A DNA stretch of 5,489 nucleotides from an uncultured Lachnospiraceae bacterium (GTDB lineage Bacteria; Bacillota; Clostridia; Lachnospirales; Lachnospiraceae): assembly GCA_902476645.1 (NCBI GenBank), contig CABSEG010000109.1, forward strand, positions 1-5,489. Direction: 5' to 3'. Below are positions 1 through 4,759 of the stretch, piece after piece; positions within the stretch are counted from its first letter, which is position 1; every line of letters starts with the position of its first letter. Below the pieces are notes generated by a model. It had not been told where the DNA came from, did not search any database, and saw nothing but the letters and a program-made list of their open reading frames with translations. The translations under genes were made by a program, and so were the position numbers.

Positions 1-819
1 GTGGAACGCAAACCGGCAGATGGATATGTAACCGCGGAGAGCATTTCCTTTACAGTGGAAAATACCGCTGAGCTCCAAACGCATGTGATGGAGGATGACG
101 TCACAAAAGTGCAGATCAGCAAAACGGATATCACAGACTCGAACGAAGTGCCGGGCGCGAAACTCAGCATCTTAGACCAAAACGGGGATGTGGTAGAGCA
201 GTGGACTTCCGGGAAAGAGCCGCACTACATTGAAAAACTTCCGATTGGCACTTATACCCTGCGGGAAGAGCAGGCGCCGGAAGGATATCTTCTTGCGGAA
301 GATGTGGAATTTGAAATAGCCGATACGGGCGAAATCCAGAAAGTGGAAATGAAGGATGCCAGGCCCTCCGGCTCCCTGGTGATCAAAAAGACCGACGCGG
401 ATACGAAGCTTCCTTTGGAAGGCGTTGAGTTCGCCTTAAAAGATAAGGAAACCGGGAAAACCGTGGCAGAATTAAAGACGGATTCCAATGGAACCGCGGT
501 CTGTGAAGATCTTCCCATCGGCGTTTACAAAAATGGAAAGCTAAAAGAAACCACGGAATACATCCTAACGGAGACGAAGGCGCTGGAGGGGTACGAAAGC
601 AGCAGCGAGGAAATCAGTATCCTGTTTGAGTACGTGGATGATAAAACAGAAGAGATCGTCATTACCAAGGAGCTGACAAACACGAAGGTTCCGGAGGAAG
701 AAATCCCGGATACGCCAAAGACCGGAGATTCTACCAATCTCTGGCTCCCAGTGCTTTTACTTCTGCTTTCCGCAGGCGGAATTGCTGGCGTGATCTGGTA
801 TATGAAAAAGAAGAAATAA
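1..819 (+). CDS. SpaA/CnaB-type isopeptide surface protein (pilin-like), C-terminal part, LPXTG-class anchor
   Basis: This is the 3' part of a cell-wall-anchored adhesin or pilin; the reading frame is open at the window edge and the first residues (PADGYVTAE) are already the end of a CnaB domain, so the GTG at base 1 is probably an internal valine. Visible residues 1-32 finish one CnaB repeat, 33-120 form a second and about 124-230 a third. The second resembles the CnaB2 fold of FbaB: lysine K41 in ISKTD, glutamate E89 in TLREEQAPEGY and aspartate D119 in VEMKDA would form an intramolecular isopeptide bond. The third has K130, E191 and N227 in matching places. The C-terminus has the sorting motif TPKTG (238-242, a variant of LPXTG), a hydrophobic segment (about 247-266) and a KKKK tail. 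It would be exported and linked to peptidoglycan or into a pilus, plausibly by the sortase encoded next. The domain family is clear; the target bound is unknown. Confidence 0.9.
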   Translation: MERKPADGYVTAESISFTVENTAELQTHVMEDDVTKVQISKTDITDSNEVPGAKLSILDQNGDVVEQWTSGKEPHYIEKLPIGTYTLREEQAPEGYLLAEDVEFEIADTGEIQKVEMKDARPSGSLVIKKTDADTKLPLEGVEFALKDKETGKTVAELKTDSNGTAVCEDLPIGVYKNGKLKETTEYILTETKALEGYESSSEEISILFEYVDDKTEEIVITKELTNTKVPEEEIPDTPKTGDSTNLWLPVLLLLLSAGGIAGVIWYMKKKK

Positions 820-831
820 CATTGCTTAACC

Positions 832-861
832 AGGGCTGCCGTGAACATGGCGGCCCTTTTT
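832..861 (+). terminator. Intrinsic terminator or attenuator after the surface-protein gene
   Basis: The 9-bp stem 832-840 (AGGGCTGCC) pairs with 849-857 (GGCGGCCCT) with one G-U pair and an 8-base loop, followed by a T run ending at 861. It lies 12 bases after the TAA of the surface-protein gene and only about 25 bases before the sortase start, so it may reduce rather than fully stop transcription into the sortase gene. Confidence 0.8.
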
Positions 862-886
862 CAGTACCGATGTTGCGTAAGGGGGA

Positions 887-1711
887 TTGATTACAATAAA
901 ACATATCAAAGGAATCCTGATCCTGGCGGTATGCCTGATGATTTTTGGTTTCAGTTCCTGTGTGCTCATAGGGATCTGGTGCATGTATCAGGAAGGCGTG
1001 GAGGAATATGACGACCTGCAGGAATACGCAGAGGAGGAGACAAAAAACGATGCCCCGGCAGCAGACGGGGAGAAGCCGGCAGCGATTGATTTTAAAGCTT
1101 TACAAGAGATCAATGGGGAGGTTGTCGCCTGGATCCGGTGCGAGGCACTGGGGCTTGATTACCCGGTGGTTCAGGGGGAGGATAATGAGTATTACCTGGA
1201 CCATACCTTTACAGGGGAGGAGCACAGCGGCGGCTGCATTTTCATGGACTGCCGCAATACACCGGATTTTTCTGACGATAATACCATCCTTTATGGGCAC
1301 AACCGGAAGGATGGGAGTATGTTTGGCTCGTTTGGGATGTCTCTGGAGGGGGAAGTAACGGTGCAGGTGTATACGCCGCAGGGGCTTAACACGTACCAGG
1401 CCGTGGATAACCGGATCATTGGAGCTTCCGAAGAACCGTATTACCGGACCAGTTTAGAGAAGGAACAGTTTGCGATATTAAGCAGCGCGGTTTCTGTTCA
1501 TACCGGGATTCCCTTGCATGAGGGAGAGAAACTTTTGACACTGTCTACCTGTAATGGAAATGACCAGGAGCGTCATATCATCCTGTGCCGGAAGACAGCG
1601 CCGCAAGAGCAGACAGAAACGGCAGGGTCTGAAAGCGCTATAGAGATAATTACGGAACCAGCCCCGGAGCCTGAGAGCACGGCACCAGCTGTTATGGAAG
1701 CCTCGGAATAA
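887..1711 (+). CDS. Class B sortase (membrane-bound cysteine transpeptidase)
   Basis: Sortases cut a sorting motif between Thr and Gly and join the protein to an amine of peptidoglycan or of a pilin subunit, on the outer face of the membrane. The 274-residue protein has an N-terminal membrane segment (about residues 10-32) behind a basic start (KHIK), then the sortase B fold: DYPVVQGEDNEYYL (91-104), catalytic His138 in ILYGHN, catalytic Cys222 in TLSTC and Arg229 in the following strand. An acidic, proline-rich tail (about 240-274) follows the catalytic core. The start is uncertain: an in-frame TAA at 878-880 forces a start at or after 887, where a TTG sits only one base after the AAGGGGG Shine-Dalgarno-like run (879-885); ATT at 890 or ATA at 896 would give longer spacing. 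A start at ATG 938 would cut the membrane helix. The upstream anchored surface protein is the likely substrate. The family call is firm. Confidence 0.93.
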   Translation: MITIKHIKGILILAVCLMIFGFSSCVLIGIWCMYQEGVEEYDDLQEYAEEETKNDAPAADGEKPAAIDFKALQEINGEVVAWIRCEALGLDYPVVQGEDNEYYLDHTFTGEEHSGGCIFMDCRNTPDFSDDNTILYGHNRKDGSMFGSFGMSLEGEVTVQVYTPQGLNTYQAVDNRIIGASEEPYYRTSLEKEQFAILSSAVSVHTGIPLHEGEKLLTLSTCNGNDQERHIILCRKTAPQEQTETAGSESAIEIITEPAPEPESTAPAVMEASE

Positions 1712-1771
1712 AAGCGGAAGACGGGAAATGGAGCGCCTTTTTGTGAGATTGAAAAGAATAGGAGATTTGAA

Positions 1772-2704
1772 ATGTTTAAAGGAAAAGGGAAGGAAAGAGC
1801 AGTGACAAATATGGGAAATATATGGGTACAGCCAATTCGGTGGTTCTGGTATCCTTATCTTGCGTTTGGGAGGGTGACCGTCCTCCATGGTGTTTCCGGT
1901 TCAGGAAAATCCATGCTGGCGGCCTATCTTGCGGCAGCCTGTACAAACCGTAAATGCTTTGGAGGAATGGAAGAACTGGAACCGGGCAATGTGCTGTACT
2001 TGACGGCGGACGATGCTCTGTCTGATCTGCTTTATCCAAGGCTTACGGAGGCCGGCGCGGATCTTGACCGGGTATATGCCATCCATGATCTGATCTCTAT
2101 CACATTGGGGGATAACAGCATTGAGCAGCTGCTGGATACCCACAAGATTCGCCTGCTCATCATTGATCCGATCCAGGAATATCTGGAATATGATGTATAT
2201 TCCGGGTATCCGGAATTGGTGTATCCGGTCATCAGCAAGTTGGAGAAAATGGCAAAAGAGCATGAATGTGCGGTACTTTTAACCGCTTATTCCGATGGGC
2301 CAAATGGGGAGAAGGCATCCGTCTGGCAGTCTGAGTTTGCCGAAAAGATCAGCAGCGTCCTTGCATTGGACCTTCCGGAAGGAAGAACAGGAAAACGCAG
2401 GCTCCTGCAGGAAAAATCGATCCTGGCAGCAGAAGGGAAGCCGGTTGTTTTTTCATTGAGAAAAGAAAAAATGGAGGAGAACACACAGCCGGACGGGAAA
2501 GATCTATTTGTGGACATGCAAAAGAGAATCGGATGCCTGTTCATGTCCGATATGCGGGATAAAAAACGGCAGGTGTGGGAAGAATTGAAGCGCTTCCCGT
2601 TGGAGGAATATGACCGAAAACAGCAGGAAGACTTTTCCGTTTATGTATTCGGGGTGAACTATGATACGGTTCAGGAGGTTTTAGGCAGCAGTTCTGGACG
2701 GTAG
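1772..2704 (+). CDS. AAA_25/RepA-like P-loop ATPase
   Basis: This 310-residue protein is a RecA-fold ATPase resembling the RepA/AAA_25 group carried on plasmids, phages and integrative elements, some of which are hexameric helicases. Walker A is GVSGSGKS (40-47, Lys46), preceded by the typical lead-in GRVTVLHG. A segment LYLTADDALSDLLYPRL (75-91) and GADLDRVY (95-102) match the family's acidic ADD and 'AGADL.RV' signature, and Walker B is LLIID (128-132, Asp132). A hydrophobic strand AVLLTAYS (167-174) could be the sensor region. The C-terminal third (about 235-310) is charged and not recognised. ATG at 1772 is supported by AGGAG at 1760-1764 with 7 bases of spacing. It follows the sortase by 60 bases with no clear terminator, so co-transcription is possible. 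The ATPase fold is seen directly; a role in replication or maintenance of the host element is inference. Confidence 0.85.
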   Translation: MFKGKGKERAVTNMGNIWVQPIRWFWYPYLAFGRVTVLHGVSGSGKSMLAAYLAAACTNRKCFGGMEELEPGNVLYLTADDALSDLLYPRLTEAGADLDRVYAIHDLISITLGDNSIEQLLDTHKIRLLIIDPIQEYLEYDVYSGYPELVYPVISKLEKMAKEHECAVLLTAYSDGPNGEKASVWQSEFAEKISSVLALDLPEGRTGKRRLLQEKSILAAEGKPVVFSLRKEKMEENTQPDGKDLFVDMQKRIGCLFMSDMRDKKRQVWEELKRFPLEEYDRKQQEDFSVYVFGVNYDTVQEVLGSSSGR

Positions 2705-2722
2705 AAGGGTGATTGTGTTTTT

Positions 2723-2765
2723 TAGCCAGGGACAACATCAGGCTCCTTGTGCTCTGGCTACTTTT
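2723..2765 (+). terminator. Possible terminator hairpin after the ATPase gene
   Basis: TAGCCAG (2723-2729) pairs with CTGGCTA (2754-2760). The stem continues inward through a G-U and a G-C pair and ACAA/TTGT (2732-2735 with 2747-2750) with one bulged base, leaving an 11-base loop. It is followed only by CTTTTG, a weak U tract, and is preceded by a T run rather than an A run, so it is a strong hairpin but a doubtful terminator. The rest of 2705-2831 holds nothing I recognise; a 19-codon reading frame at 2776-2835 has no support. Confidence 0.4.
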
Positions 2766-2831
2766 GAAGAAGGTTATGATTTCTCTGACCTGTCTGAATG
2801 ACAAAGTTTTTATCCGTTTTGACAGAATCAG

Positions 2832-3029
2832 TTAGTTGCGATGTTTATTTTTCTTTACTCTTTCTGTTATAGGGAGCAGGAATAAGGATGGCAGTAATAG
2901 TAATGCAGTGCAGGCAAGTCCCCATGAGACAGAAACTTGTTGTGCTACAACACCAACGAGAGGACCGCCTATGATGATCTGTCCCAAGGAGTTCAACTGT
3001 CCGTTTGTAAAGAATACGGTAGGCCGCAT
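2832..3029 (-). pseudogene. C-terminal remnant of an MFS efflux-type transporter
   Basis: Read on the minus strand, about 60 codons ending in TAA at 2834-2832 give FFTNGQLNSLGQ, then a GGPLVG glycine motif, a hydrophobic helix rich in Leu (ACTALLLLPSLFLLPI) and a basic tail (ITERVKKNKHRN). This is the pattern of the last two membrane helices and cytoplasmic tail of drug-efflux-like major facilitator proteins, which normally have about 400 residues and 12 helices. The similarity begins near 3029; the frame stays open further upstream to 3149, but that part (through RLTGGPNISAVIYWHLFSD) is not transporter-like and reads through the terminator hairpin at 3095-3126. The other helices are absent from the window, so this is a stub left by a deletion or insertion. 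The family call rests on residue pattern alone. Confidence 0.6.
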
Positions 3030-3094
3030 TTGAGTTATTTCATGGGGCGATCTATCCGAGAATAGATGCCAGTATATTACAGCGGATATATTTG

Positions 3095-3126
3095 GCCCGC
3101 CGGTCAACCGGCGGGCTGCTTTTTTT
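3095..3126 (+). terminator. Orphan intrinsic terminator
   Basis: A perfect 9-bp GC-rich stem, GCCCGCCGG (3095-3103) with CCGGCGGGC (3108-3116), closes a TCAA tetraloop and is followed by TGC and seven T residues (3120-3126). It is a textbook plus-strand terminator, yet no plus-strand gene ends nearby; the ATPase stops almost 400 bases upstream. Its gene has probably been lost. A small perfect hairpin (ATCTAT at 3050-3055 with ATAGAT at 3062-3067) precedes it. Confidence 0.8.
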
Positions 3127-3162
3127 ATGCCCAAATATCTTGTGTTCATTTCTGTGCGGCCA

Positions 3163-3206
3163 AAGACAGGTATCTATGCGTTTCCGTTCAGTCTCTTTCT
3201 TCCAGT
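3163..3206 (-). pseudogene. Degenerate copy of the 3' end of the cysteine-rich VLP gene
   Basis: Bases 3184-3203 match 4781-4800, inside the intact VLP gene, at 19 of 20 positions (CCGTTCAG, one differing base, CTCTTTCTTCC). Flanking blocks GACAGG (3165-3170 against 4758-4763) and TATCT (3171-3175 against 4767-4771) keep the same order with small deletions. Both copies have the same orientation. On the minus strand it reads WKKETERKR, against RKKEAERQRKR in the intact protein. Upstream of it (3207-3282) no further VLP similarity is visible; that stretch is AT-rich and holds a weak hairpin (ATTGGAA 3242-3248 with TTCCAAT 3266-3272). Either a related mobilization module once ended here, or a fragment was duplicated. 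Only about 40 bases support it. Confidence 0.45.
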
Positions 3207-3282
3207 GAAAAATCGTTTCTGAGTATTCCTTGTGAGATTACATTGGAAGATGCTTATATCTATATTTCCAATAATGCGAAAA

Positions 3283-3384
3283 CTAAGTAAATTAGCGGCT
3301 CCATCTTAAAATGCCGGATGCGGCGGCCTGCTGGCCCTGAGCCCGGCATTTTAAGATGGGCTGTTTCCTATACATTTAGGATAG
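3283..3384 (-). repeat. Long hairpin repeat, left copy
   Basis: A perfect 17-bp stem, CCATCTTAAAATGCCGG (3301-3317) with CCGGCATTTTAAGATGG (3343-3359), encloses a 25-base GC-rich loop that contains its own GGCC-TGCT-GGCC mini-stem. On the minus strand the loop carries CAGGGCCAGCAGGCCGCCGC, identical to the plus strand of the right copy. The inner flank (3361-3384) includes a small palindrome, TCCTA (3366-3370) with TAGGA (3377-3381), and ends in GGATAG, the complement of CTATCC at the right copy. The outer flank (3283-3298) weakly resembles the TCTACGCATTTAG motif outside the right copy. There is no following T run, so a simple terminator is unlikely. Confidence 0.75.
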
Positions 3385-3420
3385 TATGGATAGAAATTGA
3401 GCATATCATGCACGAACTAT

Positions 3421-3450
3421 TATTCGACTATCCAATATTCGACACTCCAA
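3421..3450 (+). repeat. 15-bp tandem direct repeat upstream of the bla-like promoter
   Basis: TATTCGACTATCCAA (3421-3435) is followed immediately by TATTCGACACTCCAA (3436-3450), 13 of 15 identical. The pair ends ten bases before the proposed -35 box. An imperfect inverted repeat (ACACTCCAA at 3442-3450 facing TTGGTGTTG at 3455-3463) overlaps the second unit and the -35 box. The position suits an activator or repressor site, but no regulator gene is present in the window. Confidence 0.55.
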
Positions 3451-3460
3451 CTAATTGGTG

Positions 3461-3489
3461 TTGATTTCAATTTCTTATAGGGTTAAGAT
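3461..3489 (+). promoter_or_regulatory. Candidate sigma-A promoter for the bla-like gene
   Basis: TTGATT (3461-3466) and TAAGAT (3484-3489) are each four of six matches to the consensus and are separated by exactly 17 bases. The predicted start near 3496 would leave an AT-rich leader of about 60 bases before the gene's AAGGAG (3546-3551). This is the best-placed pair in 3361-3556, but AT-rich DNA gives chance matches easily. Confidence 0.45.
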
Positions 3490-3556
3490 TTTATGTAGAA
3501 AGTCATCAACAGAAAAAACAGTTAAAGTGATAACAAAAATTAGATAAGGAGTAAAA

Positions 3557-4537
3557 ATGATAAATTTATCGGAATTTCATAATTATGTTGCTTGCAATCA
3601 ATCAAATAACTGCCAAATGACAATAATCCAAAATGGAAAGGTAATTTTTAACGATACATGGAACGGCTACAAAGTAGATGATACAGTACATACCATGTCT
3701 GTTACAAAAAGCATTGTTTCTTTATTGGTTGGCATTGCCATTGAACAAGGATTGATTGGTAGCGTAGACGATTATGTGTTAGATTATTTCCCCGAATACA
3801 AGATCAAGAGGGGAGAAAAGACAATTCAAAAAGTTACATTAAAAAATCTTCTGACTATGACAGCACCCTACAAATACAAATCGGAGCCTTGGTCAAAAAT
3901 ATGTGTTCAGGAAGATTGGAGCATTGCCGCTTTGGACTTTTTGGGCGGTAGACGCGGCATAACCGGAGAATTTCAATATTCTACCTTGGGTATTCATATT
4001 CTCACAGGTATCATTACAGCGGTAAGCAAAATGACAACAGTAGATTTTGCAAATAAATTTCTATTTGAGCCGTTGTTGATTGCACCGAGAAAAATATATG
4101 TTGCGCCAGATGCCGAGGCACACAAAGCGTTTACAATAGAAAAGACACCAAAAGGAAAAATTTGGTTTTCAGATAACAAAGGAGTAGGAGCTGCTGGATA
4201 TGGTCTTTGCTTGTCTGCCGATGAAATGGCAAAGATAGGATTACTCTGTCTGAAAAAAGGAATTTTTAATAACAAGCGTATTGTTTCTGAAAAATGGCTT
4301 AAAGAAAGTATCATAGTTAGACTGTCTTGCGGCAAAAAATTTCGTGATATGAAGTATGGATATTTGTGGTGGATTATTGATGAAAATGAGGGGAGTTATG
4401 CAGCTATCGGTAATAGTGGAAATGTTATCTATATCAACCCCCGAAAGGATTTGATAGTAGCAGTTTCCGGCTATTTCAAACCGACAGTGTTTGACCGGAT
4501 TGATTTTATCAAAGAACAGATAGAGGAGAAACTATAA
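3557..4537 (+). CDS. Serine beta-lactamase-like hydrolase (Beta-lactamase family PF00144, class C/esterase type)
   Basis: This 326-residue protein belongs to the penicillin-binding-protein-like serine hydrolases, which include class C beta-lactamases, DD-peptidases and esterases. The nucleophile motif is SVTK (Ser48, Lys51) within HTMSVTKSIVSLLVG, followed by the conserved helix EQGLIGSVDDYVLDYFPEY and TLKNLLTMT (94-102). The second motif is YST (Tyr141-Thr143) where most relatives have YxN. GAAGYGLCLSADEMAKIG (211-228) and a closing strand, IYINPRKDLIVAVSG, are typical. The third motif, normally KTG or HxG, appears as IGNSGN (284-289) without a Lys or His. No signal peptide or lipobox is seen, so it is probably cytoplasmic, which argues against a secreted drug-resistance enzyme. 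ATG 3557 has AAGGAG at 3546-3551, 5 bases away. The gene is much poorer in GC than its neighbours, pointing to separate ancestry. Substrate unknown. Confidence 0.88.
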   Translation: MINLSEFHNYVACNQSNNCQMTIIQNGKVIFNDTWNGYKVDDTVHTMSVTKSIVSLLVGIAIEQGLIGSVDDYVLDYFPEYKIKRGEKTIQKVTLKNLLTMTAPYKYKSEPWSKICVQEDWSIAALDFLGGRRGITGEFQYSTLGIHILTGIITAVSKMTTVDFANKFLFEPLLIAPRKIYVAPDAEAHKAFTIEKTPKGKIWFSDNKGVGAAGYGLCLSADEMAKIGLLCLKKGIFNNKRIVSEKWLKESIIVRLSCGKKFRDMKYGYLWWIIDENEGSYAAIGNSGNVIYINPRKDLIVAVSGYFKPTVFDRIDFIKEQIEEKL

Positions 4538-4564
4538 GCCTTGTAAAGTTAAAACTGATCTGGG

Positions 4565-4657
4565 CTATCCTGAACAGCCCATAAGAAAACGCCGACTGCA
4601 GGGCCAGCAGGCCGCCGCGTCCGGCGCTTTCTCATGGGGTTTCCTCTACGCATTTAG
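4565..4657 (+). repeat. Long hairpin repeat, right copy
   Basis: CCCATAAGAAAACGCCG (4578-4594) faces CGGCGCTTTCTCATGGG (4622-4638), 15 of 17 paired. The two exceptions are A-C on the plus strand but G-U pairs in a minus-strand transcript, so the stem is complete only in minus-strand RNA. The 27-base loop carries CAGGGCCAGCAGGCCGCCGC (4599-4618), identical to the complement of the left copy's loop. The left flank CTATCC (4565-4570) then ACAGCCCAT matches the complement of the left copy's right flank with an internal deletion of about 11 bases. The right flank carries TCTACGCATTTAG (4645-4657). A small stem, GGGCT (4562-4566) with AGCCC (4576-4580), overlaps its edge and is the only terminator-like structure after the bla-like gene. 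The remaining 4658-4717 holds nothing I recognise. Confidence 0.75.
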
Positions 4658-4759
4658 AAGCCCTCTCTGGTGAGGATTGGATAATTTTTCCCGCCTGCCC
4701 GCCGACCATGCCCCAAAAGCCTTGAAAAGGCTGGCTTATTACCAGCCTAAATGCGTAGA
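4645..4759. repeat. 13-bp perfect inverted repeat pair flanking the VLP terminator
   Basis: TCTACGCATTTAG (4645-4657) is the exact reverse complement of CTAAATGCGTAGA (4747-4759), about 90 bases apart. The right arm lies in the last codons of the VLP gene; the left arm directly follows the right hairpin repeat. A related sequence, CTATACATTTAG (3368-3379), follows the left hairpin in the same orientation. The spacing is too long for a compact terminator; a recombination site or remnant of an inversion is possible. Confidence 0.5.
4725..4747 (-). terminator. Intrinsic terminator of the mobilization operon, overlapping the VLP stop codon
   Basis: On the minus strand GGCTGG (4747-4742) pairs perfectly with CCAGCC (4734-4729) around a 7-base loop TAATAAG, followed by TTTTC (4728-4724). 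The TAA stop of the VLP gene (4741-4739) lies in the loop and its last two codons form the stem. A second hairpin, AGCCTT (4718-4723) with AAGGCT (4727-4732), shares four bases with this stem, so the two cannot form together. Confidence 0.65.

Larger units (their letters stand above)
3283..4657. mobile_element. Candidate non-autonomous cassette: beta-lactamase-like gene between inverted hairpin repeats
   Basis: An AT-rich segment with a single gene is bounded by two related GC-rich hairpin elements (3283-3384 and 4565-4657) in inverted orientation. They share the loop core, stem length, the inner-flank words CTATCC and ACAGCCCAT, and a weaker outer motif ending in TTAG. No transposase, integrase or relaxase is encoded inside, so any movement would need an enzyme acting in trans. 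I could not identify a clear target-site duplication. The boundaries are estimates from the repeat similarity. An alternative is two independent copies of a dispersed palindromic element that happen to flank the gene. Confidence 0.4.

Noticed and set aside
1478..1888. Long minus-strand frame opposite the sortase end and ATPase start
   Set aside because: It overlaps the catalytic TLSTC segment of the sortase and the N-terminus of the ATPase, both well supported, and has no family features.
3030..3149. 5' extension of the MFS remnant to an ATG at 3149
   Set aside because: The extension crosses the orphan terminator and does not resemble transporter helices; the open frame there seems accidental.
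3066..3290. A 74-codon plus-strand reading frame
   Set aside because: It runs straight through the terminator hairpin at 3095-3126 and the VLP remnant, has no convincing ribosome binding site and no recognisable domain.
3379..3411. GGATAG repeated at 3379-3384 and 3388-3393, and GCAT-ATC-ATGC at 3401-3411, as operator sites
   Set aside because: Too short to distinguish from chance in AT-rich DNA and without a matching regulator in the window.
4565..4657. Right hairpin as a simple terminator of the mobilization operon or bla-like gene
   Set aside because: No T run follows it on either strand, the loop is long and conserved, and a separate terminator already lies at 4725-4747.
3283..4657. Integron gene cassette with attC sites
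   Set aside because: I see no attC R-box core sites or integrase, and both ends carry a hairpin in inverted rather than direct orientation.
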